From positions 76,143 through 140,142 of the forward strand of contig WJBW01000001.1 in assembly GCA_009646425.1 (NCBI GenBank): a DNA stretch of 64,000 nt, in the 5' to 3' direction. Each line of letters opens with the position of its first letter. Within the stretch, counting starts at the first letter, position 1. Shown here piece by piece: positions 39,211 to 47,323 of the stretch. Below the pieces are notes generated by a model that made no database searches, was not told the DNA's origin, and was given only the letters and a program-made list of their open reading frames with translations. Position numbers and translations under genes: made by a program. The stretch comes from Burkholderiales bacterium LSUCC0115 (GTDB lineage: Bacteria; Pseudomonadota; Gammaproteobacteria; Burkholderiales; Burkholderiaceae_A).

Positions 39211-39843
39211 TTAGCTCCGCTTGCCTTGGTTGTTGGCTGGCTTCTTGCCGTAGGCCGTGCCCCATCCAAAGAGCTCAGCACCTGCTGCTTTGCCGTTGGT
39301 CTGACGAACCGTGACGCGGCTGCGGAAGATGTCAGCGACCGTGTCGCCATCACCGGCCAGCAGGGCCTTGGTCGAGCACATCTCAGCACAGGCCGGCAGC
39401 TTGCCCTCGGAGAGACGGTTACGACCGTACTTGTCGTACTCGGCCTTGGAACCGTTGGCCTCAGGACCACCTGCACAGAAGGTGCACTTGTCCATCTTGC
39501 CGCGCATACCAAAGGCTGCGCCGGAGGGGAACTGGGGTGCGCCGAAGGGGCAGGCATAGGAGCAGTAGCCGCAGCCGATACAGACGTCTTTGTCATGCAG
39601 AACCACACCCTCGTCAGTCTTGTAGAAGCACTGAACGGGACAGACAGCCATACAGGGCGCGTCGGAGCAGTGCATACAGGCCACCGAGATGGACTTCTCT
39701 GCACCGGCGACGCCGTCGTTGATGGTGACCACGCGACGGCGGTTAACGCCCCAGGGCACGTCGTGCTCAGCCTTACAGGCGGTCACACAGCCGTTGCACT
39801 CGATGCAGCGCTCGGTGTCACAAATAAATTTCATTTGAGCCAT
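39211..39843 (-). CDS. fdhB: Formate dehydrogenase iron-sulfur (beta) subunit
   Basis: Electron-transfer subunit with four [4Fe-4S] clusters. It has 210 residues. Cysteine groups are CIECNGCVTACKAEH (about 14-28), ACMHCSDAPCMAVCP (about 55-69), CIGCGYCSYACPFG (about 88-101), and CTFC with CAEMCST (about 119-156). Unlike E. coli FdnH (294 residues), it has no C-terminal membrane helix. It has no Tat signal of its own, so it is expected to be exported bound to FdhA. It lies 20 bases after fdhA. Confidence 0.95.
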   Translation of the reverse strand: MAQMKFICDTERCIECNGCVTACKAEHDVPWGVNRRRVVTINDGVAGAEKSISVACMHCSDAPCMAVCPVQCFYKTDEGVVLHDKDVCIGCGYCSYACPFGAPQFPSGAAFGMRGKMDKCTFCAGGPEANGSKAEYDKYGRNRLSEGKLPACAEMCSTKALLAGDGDTVADIFRSRVTVRQTNGKAAGAELFGWGTAYGKKPANNQGKRS

Positions 39844-39863
39844 GATGTTTTTCCTTTTCCGCC

Positions 39864-42842
39864 TTAGGCCTTAACGATCTGACAGACCGTGGTCTTGGTC
39901 TCTTGCATATTGGTGACTGAGTCATAACCGTAGGTGGTCGCCGTGTTCACAGCCTCGCCGCGAACGATCGGTGCACAACCTTCAGGGTAAGAGGCGAGCA
40001 TGTCTTTGCCCTGCCACCATCCGGAGAAGTGGAAAGGAATGAAGACCGTGTCGGCCCCAACCCGCTCGGTGACCATGGCCTTGACCTTGATCTGAGCGCC
40101 GGTGGGCGACTTGACCCACACCCATTCGCCATCACGAATCCCGCGGGCGGAGGCCGCCTTGGGGTTGATCTCGACGAAGTTGTCCTGCTGAAGCTCAGCC
40201 AGCCACTTGTTGGAACGGGTCTCTTCACCACCACCCTCGTACTCCACCAGACGACCGGAGGTCATCACCAAGGGGAAACGCTCGTGAACCTTGTCTGCGA
40301 CGTTCTTGTCCTGGATCGACTTGTACAGGACCGGCAGACGCCAGTGACCCTTCTTGTCCTCGTAGGTGGGGTACTTGGCCACCAGATCAGGACGGGTGCC
40401 GTAGAGCGGCTCGCGGTGAACAGGTACTGGGTCGGGGAAGTTCCAGACCACGGTCCGTGCACGCGCGTTGCCGTAGGGGTGGCAGCCGTGGTTCTTCATG
40501 ATCACGCGGATCATGCCGCCAGACAGGTCGGTCTTCCAGTTCTTGCCCTCGGCCAGCTTCTTCTCTTCGGCCGTGAGCTCGTCCCACCAGCCCAGTTTCT
40601 TCATGATCGTGTGATCGAACTCTGGGTAGCCGTCCTTGAGGTCGGCCTTGGGCGTGCTGACACCCTTGCCAGCCAGCAGGCTCTGACCGTCCTTCTCGAC
40701 GCCGAAGCGTGCACGGAAAGGCGAGCCACCGTCCATGACATGACGGGAAGGCTGATACAGGTTGGGCGAACCGGGGTGCTTGAGCTTGTCGTTGCCCCAG
40801 CAAGGCCATGGCAGACCGAAGTAGTCACCAGCCAGGTTGTAGCCGGTTTCTTTGTCCTTACCAGCCTTGGCGCGCAGGGTCTTGACGTCAAACAGGTGCA
40901 TGTTGCGCATGTGAGCCTTCAGGCGCTCTGGCGACTGGCCGGTGTAGCCAATGGTCCAGACCGACTTGTTGATCTCACGCAGCACAGACTCAATCTCGGG
41001 TTCACGGAATTCCTTGCCGTGGAACTTGGTCTTGAGCATTTTGAAGTTCTTGGCCCACTCGTCACCGAAGCCCAGCTTGTCAGCAAAGGCCTGCATGATG
41101 ACGTGGTCAGGCAGCGACTCAAACAAGGGGTCGATGACCTTTTCACGCCACTGGATGGAGCGGTTGGACGCCGTAATGGAGCCGGCACACTCAAACTGAG
41201 TAGCGGCAGGCAGCAGGTAGACCTGACGGTTGGGATTGACTTTGTTGCCGTCAACCTTCATGGCCGCCATCGAGGCGGTGGCCGTTGGGTAGGGGTCGAC
41301 CACGACCAGCAGATCGAGCAGATCCATGGCCTTCTTCTGGTCGATACCACGGGTCTGGGAGTTGGGCGCGTGGCCCCACATGAACAGACCCTTGACGTTG
41401 CCGCCCTGAACGTTCTCGTTGTTCTCGAGAACAGCGTCAAACCAGCGAGACACGGTGGTGCCCTTTGCTTCCATCATGCCAGTCGCAAAGCGAGCCTTCA
41501 TGGCTTCAAAGTCGACACCCCAGACGCCGCAGAAGTGCTTCCAGGACCCCTCGGCCAGACCGTAGTAGCCGGGCAAGGAATCGGGGTTGGGGCCGACGTC
41601 GGTCACACCCTGCACGTTGTCGTGGCCACGGAAGATGTTGGCACCGCCACCGGAGACACCCACGTTACCCAAGGCCAGCTGCAGGATGCAGGAGGCACGG
41701 GTCATGTTGTTACCGATGGTGTGCTGGGTCTGGCCCATACACCAGACGATGGTGCCAGGGCGATTGTCAGAGAGAGTCTTGGCGGCCTTGTACATGTCGG
41801 CCTCGGAGACACCAGTGACTTCGGTCACCTTGGCGGGGGTCCACTTCTCCATGACCTCTTTCTTGATCTGGTCCATACCCCAGACGCGGTCATTGATATA
41901 GCGGGTGTCTTCCCAGCCGTTCTTGAAGATGTGATACAGCAGACCAAAGAGGAACGGCACGTCGGTACCGGAACGCAGACGGATGTAGTGGTCTGACTTG
42001 GCAGCGGTACGGGTGTAACGGGGATCAACCACGATGACCTTACAGCCGTTTTGCTCTTTGGCGGCCAACAGGTGCAGCATGGACACGGGGTGGGCCTCAG
42101 CAGCGTTGGAGCCGATGTAGATTGCCGACTTCGAGTTGCGCATGTCGTTGTAGCTGTTGGTCATGGCCCCGTAGCCCCAGGTGTTTGCCACACCGGCCAC
42201 CGTGGTGGAGTGACAAATACGAGCCTGGTGGTCGCAGTTGTTGGTACCCAAGAAGGCGACGAACTTGCGCTGGAGATAGCCCTGCTCGTTGCCGCACTTG
42301 GATGAGCCAACCAGGAACAGGGAGTCAGGACCGCTCTTCTTCTGGAGCTCTTTGATCTTGGCCGAAATCTCGGTGATGGCCTGATCCCAAGAGATGCGCG
42401 TGTATTTGCCGTCCACCAGCTTCATGGGATAGCGCAGGCGATGGTCGCCATGACCATGCTCGCGGATCGCAGCACCCTTGGCACAGTGGGCACCCATGTT
42501 GATGGGGGAATCAAAGACCGGCTCGTGTCGGGTCCAGACACCGTTCTCGACCACAGCATCGATGGCACAACCCACCGAGCAGTGCGAACAGACGGTGCGC
42601 TTGACCTCGATCTTGCCCTTGCCGTCCAGCTTTTCAGCGCCGGCAGGAGCAGCCTGGGCCTTGCGGACGAAAGAGAGCTGACCCGCAGCAATACCAGCAC
42701 CGACGCCAAGACCCGAACGCTTCAGAAAGGAGCGACGATCCAGGGTAGGCAGACGGCTGTCGATGGCTCGCGCCAGGCTGTTCACAAAGCCACTGGCTCG
42801 CGAAGCCGCAGGGGTGGAGACTTTTTTACGAAGAATAGTCAT
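39864..42842 (-). CDS. fdhA: Formate dehydrogenase catalytic (alpha) subunit, Tat-exported, cysteine type
   Basis: Oxidises formate to CO2 at a bis-MGD molybdenum or tungsten centre in the periplasm. It has 992 residues. A long Tat signal has twin Arg36-Arg37 (DRRSFLKRSG) and ends near AQAAPA (about 65). The [4Fe-4S] ligands are CSHCSVGC (85-92) and Cys120. The metal ligand is Cys210 in ARICHSTT, encoded TGT at 42213-42215, so no selenocysteine is used. C-terminal MopB-type motifs for cofactor binding lie near 870-985 (TSGRLVEYEGGG; IPFHFSGWWQG). It follows the small Tat gene by 30 bases. Whether Mo or W is used cannot be read from the sequence; both importers are encoded nearby. Confidence 0.96.
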   Translation of the reverse strand: MTILRKKVSTPAASRASGFVNSLARAIDSRLPTLDRRSFLKRSGLGVGAGIAAGQLSFVRKAQAAPAGAEKLDGKGKIEVKRTVCSHCSVGCAIDAVVENGVWTRHEPVFDSPINMGAHCAKGAAIREHGHGDHRLRYPMKLVDGKYTRISWDQAITEISAKIKELQKKSGPDSLFLVGSSKCGNEQGYLQRKFVAFLGTNNCDHQARICHSTTVAGVANTWGYGAMTNSYNDMRNSKSAIYIGSNAAEAHPVSMLHLLAAKEQNGCKVIVVDPRYTRTAAKSDHYIRLRSGTDVPFLFGLLYHIFKNGWEDTRYINDRVWGMDQIKKEVMEKWTPAKVTEVTGVSEADMYKAAKTLSDNRPGTIVWCMGQTQHTIGNNMTRASCILQLALGNVGVSGGGANIFRGHDNVQGVTDVGPNPDSLPGYYGLAEGSWKHFCGVWGVDFEAMKARFATGMMEAKGTTVSRWFDAVLENNENVQGGNVKGLFMWGHAPNSQTRGIDQKKAMDLLDLLVVVDPYPTATASMAAMKVDGNKVNPNRQVYLLPAATQFECAGSITASNRSIQWREKVIDPLFESLPDHVIMQAFADKLGFGDEWAKNFKMLKTKFHGKEFREPEIESVLREINKSVWTIGYTGQSPERLKAHMRNMHLFDVKTLRAKAGKDKETGYNLAGDYFGLPWPCWGNDKLKHPGSPNLYQPSRHVMDGGSPFRARFGVEKDGQSLLAGKGVSTPKADLKDGYPEFDHTIMKKLGWWDELTAEEKKLAEGKNWKTDLSGGMIRVIMKNHGCHPYGNARARTVVWNFPDPVPVHREPLYGTRPDLVAKYPTYEDKKGHWRLPVLYKSIQDKNVADKVHERFPLVMTSGRLVEYEGGGEETRSNKWLAELQQDNFVEINPKAASARGIRDGEWVWVKSPTGAQIKVKAMVTERVGADTVFIPFHFSGWWQGKDMLASYPEGCAPIVRGEAVNTATTYGYDSVTNMQETKTTVCQIVKA

Positions 42843-42872
42843 GTTGATCTTCCTTTGATGTCGACAGACCGA

Positions 42873-43079
42873 TTAGGACAATGCGGTTTCGTAGTACCGA
42901 CGAACATGCTCGGTGAGCTGGTAACCCTTCTTGCTCTCGGCCTGCTTGTCAGCGGGCACGCCAGCGGCTTCGGCAACGACCTGAGGCTTGGCGGAACCTA
43001 AGGCTGCAACGGCCCCGGCGGCGACTGCTGAGGCTCCGACGGTGCTGAGAAAGGCACGGCGTTTGTCTACGGTTTTCAT
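42873..43079 (-). CDS. Small twin-arginine protein of FDH clusters
   Basis: A 68-residue protein with KRRAFLSTVGASAVAAGAVAAL at its N-terminus, a twin-arginine signal, and a short polar tail YQLTEHVRRYYETALS. It matches the family called formate dehydrogenase region Tat target, found beside FDH genes and of unknown role. ATG 43079 has a strong AAGGAGAG ribosome binding site. It is the first gene behind the palindrome-rich promoter, so it leads the structural FDH operon. Confidence 0.88.
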   Translation of the reverse strand: MKTVDKRRAFLSTVGASAVAAGAVAALGSAKPQVVAEAAGVPADKQAESKKGYQLTEHVRRYYETALS

Positions 43080-43085
43080 GGTTTG

Positions 43086-43188
43086 CTCTCCTTGCGTGGG
43101 TCTATATATGCGTTTTGACGCATAAGTACTACTTAATTTTTTGCTCAGCGAATCTTACTAGTCCTATGCAAATAGGGTTATAGGGTAA
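43086..43188 (-). promoter_or_regulatory. FDH structural operon promoter with stacked palindromes
   Basis: On the minus strand a -10-like TATATA lies near 43103-43108. A perfect inverted repeat, TATGCG/CGCATA with a six-base spacer (43107-43124), fills the place between -10 and -35. A second palindrome, TAAGTA-C-TACTTA (43123-43135), overlaps the -35 region. Further upstream are CCTAT/ATAGG (43163-43176) and tandem TAGGGTTA/TAGGGTAA (43173-43188). The ribosome binding site is AAGGAGAG (43086-43092). The -35 is weak, as expected for an activator-dependent promoter. Confidence 0.5.
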
Positions 43189-43201
43189 ACCCATGTAAAC
43201 A

Positions 43202-43221
43202 GTCCCCCCGGCGATGGGGAC
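43202..43221 (-). terminator. Weak hairpin after the TorD-like gene
   Basis: GTCCCC/GGGGAC, six base pairs with an eight-base loop, five bases after the TorD-like stop, followed on the minus strand by TGTTTAC. It is a weak terminator at best, so the maturation genes may read through into the structural genes. Confidence 0.45.
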
Positions 43222-43226
43222 CTTCC

Positions 43227-43919
43227 CTAGGACTGGGGCTGACTGGCCGCATAGATGTCAAAGGCCTGCTGCTCCACCTCAAAGAACGCCCGGGCGAACC
43301 CAGCCACCGATTTGTAAAAATCCGAAGCTCGATGACGCTCAACGGCATCCAGGAAGTCGCCCACCCAGGGGGCCAGGTGTTGGCCAAAAAAGCCTCGCTG
43401 TGCCGCCAATAGGTCGATCGGCGGGCCATCGCCATCCAGCTCACCAGCGACCAGGAACCGCATCACTTCGCACAGTGCCGCAAAGTGGTCCTCGGTCTCT
43501 GAGGTCGAAGGGTCGCGCTCGATACCGAGGTCGGCCAGCGCGTGACGGATGTCCACCAAGGGCTGCTGGTTCAGGGAACCGGCCAGGTAGAAAGAAGCAT
43601 TGACCACCACCTCAGGCTTGCCCACCGCCACAAACAGGGCGTTGAACTCCTCACGAACAACGGCCGGCTGCATCTCAGCGGCCCGCCTGACCATCTGATG
43701 CCAAGCCTGGGTCAGTGGGGTGTCGGGCTCATCATCCTCGGACTTTGGCGAAGCGGCCAAGCGATTAAAAAAGTGATCTGTGGGTGGCGCCCCGAACAGC
43801 TCCGCCAGAAGACCGTACAAGTCTGCCCTCGCCAGATCCTCGTCAGACTGTCCATGGTCTGCCCCCGCCATTACCGGCTGCATCGCGACGCCAGCCTGTC
43901 CTTGAGTTGAACCGCTCAT
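43227..43919 (-). CDS. TorD/NarJ-family FDH maturation chaperone
   Basis: Cytoplasmic chaperone of the TorD/DmsD/NarJ family, predicted to bind the Tat signal of FdhA or the small Tat protein until cofactor is loaded. It has 230 residues from ATG 43919, which overlaps the upstream stop (ATGA). All-helical sequence with ADLYGLLAELFGAPP (about 35-50), EFNALFVAVGKPEVVVNASFYLAG in the position of the family's substrate-binding E-Y/F-x-x-L-F motif, and FFGQHLAPWVGDFLDAVE (about 175-192). The position beside fdhA supports FDH as its client. Confidence 0.88.
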   Translation of the reverse strand: MSGSTQGQAGVAMQPVMAGADHGQSDEDLARADLYGLLAELFGAPPTDHFFNRLAASPKSEDDEPDTPLTQAWHQMVRRAAEMQPAVVREEFNALFVAVGKPEVVVNASFYLAGSLNQQPLVDIRHALADLGIERDPSTSETEDHFAALCEVMRFLVAGELDGDGPPIDLLAAQRGFFGQHLAPWVGDFLDAVERHRASDFYKSVAGFARAFFEVEQQAFDIYAASQPQS

Positions 43920-46006
43920 AGCTCTTTCTCCACCATATCCACCACACGACAATCGCCGCACATCTCTAGACGCTTGGCTGCCTCACCCTGAAACGCGGGA
44001 TGACTGCCAATTCGCAACAGCATGGCGCGCAGGGCCTCTTTCGTTGCAAAGGGCCGTCCACACCGAATGCAACAAAATGGTGTGCTCTCATGAATGGTGA
44101 CGGCTTCCCTGCGATCCTCCAGGGGGGCCAGCCTGGGGTCCAGGCTCAGAGCCGACTCCGGACAGGTCTTCACGCAGAGACCACACTGAACGCAGTTTCT
44201 CTCGATAAAAGCCAACAGGGGGCGGTCACCGCCGTCCTTCAGGGCCCCCTCAGGACAGGCGCCCACGCAGGACATGCACAGGGTGCAGCGATCGGCATTC
44301 AGATGGAGGCCACCAATGGGCGAGCCGACTGGCAAGCCTGCGGGCAACTCAGCCGGCTGCGCCTTTGGCTGGCCCTTGCGAATCAAATAGTCCAGGCAAG
44401 TTTCCAGGGCCGTGCGCTTGTCATCGCCCAGTGCAAAACCGCCTGGCTCACTCACGCTGCTGGCCAACTGACGTGTGGCCGGCCAAACCCCTGCCAAATC
44501 CTGGGCCTTTGCAATGGTCACCAGCCGCAAGGCCTCCGGATAGAGCCCCAACAGGCGCAGCATCTCGCGACCGACCGACACTTGTTTCTCGAGAGCCGCT
44601 TGGTACTGCTCCGCTTCTTGGCCAGTCAACAGAATGGTGACCTCGGCCGCGCCGTAGCACAGGGCGGCCAGCCAAACTTCCAATCCAACACTGGCCACAT
44701 GGTGCAGCGACAAGGGCAAGACATTCGCCGGCAGCCCAGGCGCACGCTTTTGCTGAGCCAATCGACCATAGGCCTCCAACATCTCCCAGGCGCCACCCAG
44801 CTCCTGGGTTTCGCCATACAACAGCAGACTTGCGGCCTGGCCACCGGCTTGGGTGTAGCCCTTGAGCAGGGTTCGCATTTCGAGCGCGATCCGATCAGCA
44901 GAGGGATAGGCGTAGCGCATGGCGCCGGATGGGCAGACCGTGGTGCAGGCGCCGCAACCCATGCAAAGGTTAGGGTTGACTTCTACCCTGCCCCGACCGT
45001 CCGCGAAGACCGAGCCGATGGCCAGGGTTGAGCAGACATCGATGCAGGCGGAGCATCCCACTTTGCCGTTTCGGCCGTGGGCACAGAGCCGCTGCTCGTA
45101 CTTAAAAAACTTGGGCTTCTCAAACTCACCCACCTGTGCAGCCAGTTGAGCCAACGCCTGCATAGCCTGCGCCTGGCCTTGACTCGGTGGCACATGGATG
45201 TAGCCCTTGGGAGGATCGGGCTGGGTGAAGCTGGGAGCAGCGCCAAAGTCCAAGACCAGATCAAAGTCTTCCTCACGCTCATCGTTGAGTCGATCAAACT
45301 GAATGGCGCCCACCACATCGCAGGCCTTCACACAGTCACGGCTAGACTTGCAACGGCTCAGGTCAATCTGAAAGTCCACGGTAATCGCCTGCTCCGGACA
45401 AGCCTGCTGACAGGCCCCACAACGGGTGCAGATCTCCAAATCAATGGGGTTGCGCTGAGCCCAACGCGCCTTGAACTGGCCGAGGAAACCAGTCAGCCCA
45501 ACGAGTTCTCCCGTGACAACCGGGCGGGCTCGACTGGTGGGCAAGGCCCCATCCAACTCGGTCACCAGCCCGGTCGGTACCAGCCCCTCGAACAGGGCAG
45601 CACCGGACATGGCCTGCGACACCAACGAGGCCGGACCCACAATCAACAACCGCCCTTGAGAGGTGTAGGACACGGCAGGCACCGGATCTGCAAGCGGCAG
45701 ACTGGCATGCGCGATCAAGGCCTTGATCTTTGGGGTCGCACTGGCCGCCTGATCTGACCAGCCAGCAGTCTCGCGAATGTTAAAAAACCGCAGCCCCGTG
45801 GCCGCCACCTGAGGCTTCTCCTGCGCAAGCGCCTGAAAGAGCGGCTTTTCCTGGGTACAGGCGACCACCAGATCATCGGGAGACTCCAAGGCCTGGAGAA
45901 AGTCACCCACCTGATGGCGACACAAGGCCTGATAAACCGGCTGACCGAGGGTCTGCTCCGATATCGGCATGGTCTTGTTACACGAGCAAACCAAACACTT
46001 CGTCAT
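43916..46006 (-). CDS. Multi-[4Fe-4S] polyferredoxin of the FDH cluster
   Basis: A 696-residue cytoplasmic protein with no signal peptide. Cysteine motifs in order: CLVCSC (4-9), CTRCGACQQACP (about 193), CKSSRDCVKACD (about 217), CSACIDVCS (about 318), CMGCGACTTVCP (about 345), CTLCMSCVGACP (about 573), CVQCGLCVKTCP (about 606), and CCIRCGRPF with CGDC near the C-terminus. That suggests at least six clusters plus a C-terminal metal site. Two alpha/beta regions (about 40-170 and 375-520) lie between them. Such proteins accompany FDH in betaproteobacteria, but the electron partner is unknown. Starts and stops overlap (ATGA) on both sides. Confidence 0.9.
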   Translation of the reverse strand: MTKCLVCSCNKTMPISEQTLGQPVYQALCRHQVGDFLQALESPDDLVVACTQEKPLFQALAQEKPQVAATGLRFFNIRETAGWSDQAASATPKIKALIAHASLPLADPVPAVSYTSQGRLLIVGPASLVSQAMSGAALFEGLVPTGLVTELDGALPTSRARPVVTGELVGLTGFLGQFKARWAQRNPIDLEICTRCGACQQACPEQAITVDFQIDLSRCKSSRDCVKACDVVGAIQFDRLNDEREEDFDLVLDFGAAPSFTQPDPPKGYIHVPPSQGQAQAMQALAQLAAQVGEFEKPKFFKYEQRLCAHGRNGKVGCSACIDVCSTLAIGSVFADGRGRVEVNPNLCMGCGACTTVCPSGAMRYAYPSADRIALEMRTLLKGYTQAGGQAASLLLYGETQELGGAWEMLEAYGRLAQQKRAPGLPANVLPLSLHHVASVGLEVWLAALCYGAAEVTILLTGQEAEQYQAALEKQVSVGREMLRLLGLYPEALRLVTIAKAQDLAGVWPATRQLASSVSEPGGFALGDDKRTALETCLDYLIRKGQPKAQPAELPAGLPVGSPIGGLHLNADRCTLCMSCVGACPEGALKDGGDRPLLAFIERNCVQCGLCVKTCPESALSLDPRLAPLEDRREAVTIHESTPFCCIRCGRPFATKEALRAMLLRIGSHPAFQGEAAKRLEMCGDCRVVDMVEKEL

Positions 46007-46800
46007 GAGGGGTCCTGTCTTCTGGTGGGCTGATAGCGACGACCCGAGAGCACCACCGGCTCGGCCGCATCCTCCGCAGGTGTTGCAAATGGATCGTCCT
46101 TGCCTTTGACCTCGGCCGGCTTTGGACGGCTGAGGTGCGGGGGTGGGGGCGAAACGGTAATGATGTTGGCACCTGTTCCCTCGAGCGTTGGCTCGAGGCC
46201 TGGCTCTGGTGTGGACTCAGCATCGCCACTGCCCGGGGCCTGACCAGCGCCTGCAGCCGCCTGTCGCCGCAGGGCTTCCTCGGCGGCCAGTCGCTCTTCT
46301 CTCTCGGCCTCAATCTTCCACGGTGGGTCTTCAAAGAGAAACAGTCCCTTGACGTGGTTGAGAGTCTTCAATTCCTCTCGCGACAAATTGGGCAAGTTGG
46401 AGTAATCCTCGACGTAGTCGTCCATCTCGCTGATGACGTTGTACATCGGGTCCGAAAAGAGTTTCTGCAAAGCCTCTCTCCTGGCCTCCTCGGGGACATC
46501 GGCCTTCATGTATCGACTCACATCTGCGCCGACAGGCAACTGCTTGGCCTGATCAACATCGGGTGTTGGATCGTCGGGGCTGACGTGATCCTCTGCTGGC
46601 ACCGCTTTGGCGGCTTGCACCTGTACAGGCTGCTGGCCATCGGCCTTGCGATCCGGGTGCAGATCACCACGCGCATCGACTGAGTCGCTGGCGTCCATCG
46701 ACTCAGTGGCATGGTCGGTCTCAACCACCTGCGCGCTCTTCTCAATGGCCCGGTCCAGCTGCTTTTTGCGGGCCCATCGAGAGATAAAACCATCAGCCAT
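46003..46800 (-). CDS. DUF3306 family protein
   Basis: A 265-residue protein of the DUF3306 family, known only from its place in FDH clusters. From ATG 46800, MADGFISRWARKKQLD is the family's typical start. The conserved central part is RREALQKLFSDPMYNVISEMDDYVEDYSN (about 115-143), followed by LKTLNHVKGL. The C-terminus (about 180-265) is low complexity, rich in Pro, Glu and Ala. It is predicted soluble with no metal motif. It overlaps DUF3305 by eight bases and the polyferredoxin by four. Confidence 0.88.
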   Translation of the reverse strand: MADGFISRWARKKQLDRAIEKSAQVVETDHATESMDASDSVDARGDLHPDRKADGQQPVQVQAAKAVPAEDHVSPDDPTPDVDQAKQLPVGADVSRYMKADVPEEARREALQKLFSDPMYNVISEMDDYVEDYSNLPNLSREELKTLNHVKGLFLFEDPPWKIEAEREERLAAEEALRRQAAAGAGQAPGSGDAESTPEPGLEPTLEGTGANIITVSPPPPHLSRPKPAEVKGKDDPFATPAEDAAEPVVLSGRRYQPTRRQDPS

Positions 46801-47323
46801 TCGCGCCCTCTCCGCCTGGGCCACCCTCGAACCGATCCTTCACCCGCTTGAATGATTCTGGTCTCTGCCGTTTGCGAGGCTCGGGCACAAAGTGCTCTTG
46901 TGCGAAAGCAGCCAGCCAGGCGGCGGTATCCACATCGACGGGCAGGTTCTCCACCAGCTCACCAGAATCCAGAATACGACCGGCCTCGTTGTAACTCAGG
47001 GTGACAAAGTTCACCCGAGGGGGATCGTCCGGCGCCTCCTCATTGAGGCGCCAATGAACAAACCAGGCTGGGTAGTCGGACGTGCAATTGAGGTAATAGC
47101 CGTCGGCCTCGTCAGCATGCAAGGTGACCCGGAAATAGCAACCTGCCTGCCCCTCGCCAGCCTCAAAGATTGGCGATGGCTCATCGACGGGTAGATCGGG
47201 GCACCAACTTACGTCAGCCAACTCCCATCGAAAAGGCTGCCACTCGCTGGCCTGCAGGCGCTTTTCGATCAGCACCCGCACCCACCGAGCGGGCACCTTG
47301 GATGAGGGTTGAACCATCGTCAT
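46793..47323 (-). CDS. DUF3305 family protein
   Basis: A 176-residue protein of the DUF3305 family, which always pairs with DUF3306 beside FDH. Conserved parts are WVRVLIEKRLQASEWQPFRWELADV (about 13-37), LNCTSDYPAWFVHWRLNE (about 78-95) and VTLSYNEAGRILDSGELVENLPVD (about 107-130). The C-terminal tail is basic (PRKRQRPESFKRVKDRF). The ATG overlaps the apbC stop (TGATG); a second Met two codons on is possible. No function is known. Confidence 0.88.
   Translation of the reverse strand: MTMVQPSSKVPARWVRVLIEKRLQASEWQPFRWELADVSWCPDLPVDEPSPIFEAGEGQAGCYFRVTLHADEADGYYLNCTSDYPAWFVHWRLNEEAPDDPPRVNFVTLSYNEAGRILDSGELVENLPVDVDTAAWLAAFAQEHFVPEPRKRQRPESFKRVKDRFEGGPGGEGANG

Noticed and set aside
40029-41996. 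A 655-codon open frame on the plus strand inside fdhA
   Set aside because: It is antisense to a well-supported FDH catalytic gene and has low-complexity, shadow-like sequence rich in Gly, Val, His and Leu. GC-rich codon bias explains it.
42213-42215. Selenocysteine codon at the FDH metal-ligand position
   Set aside because: The codon reads TGT on the minus strand, so the residue is Cys. No in-frame TGA is present in the gene.
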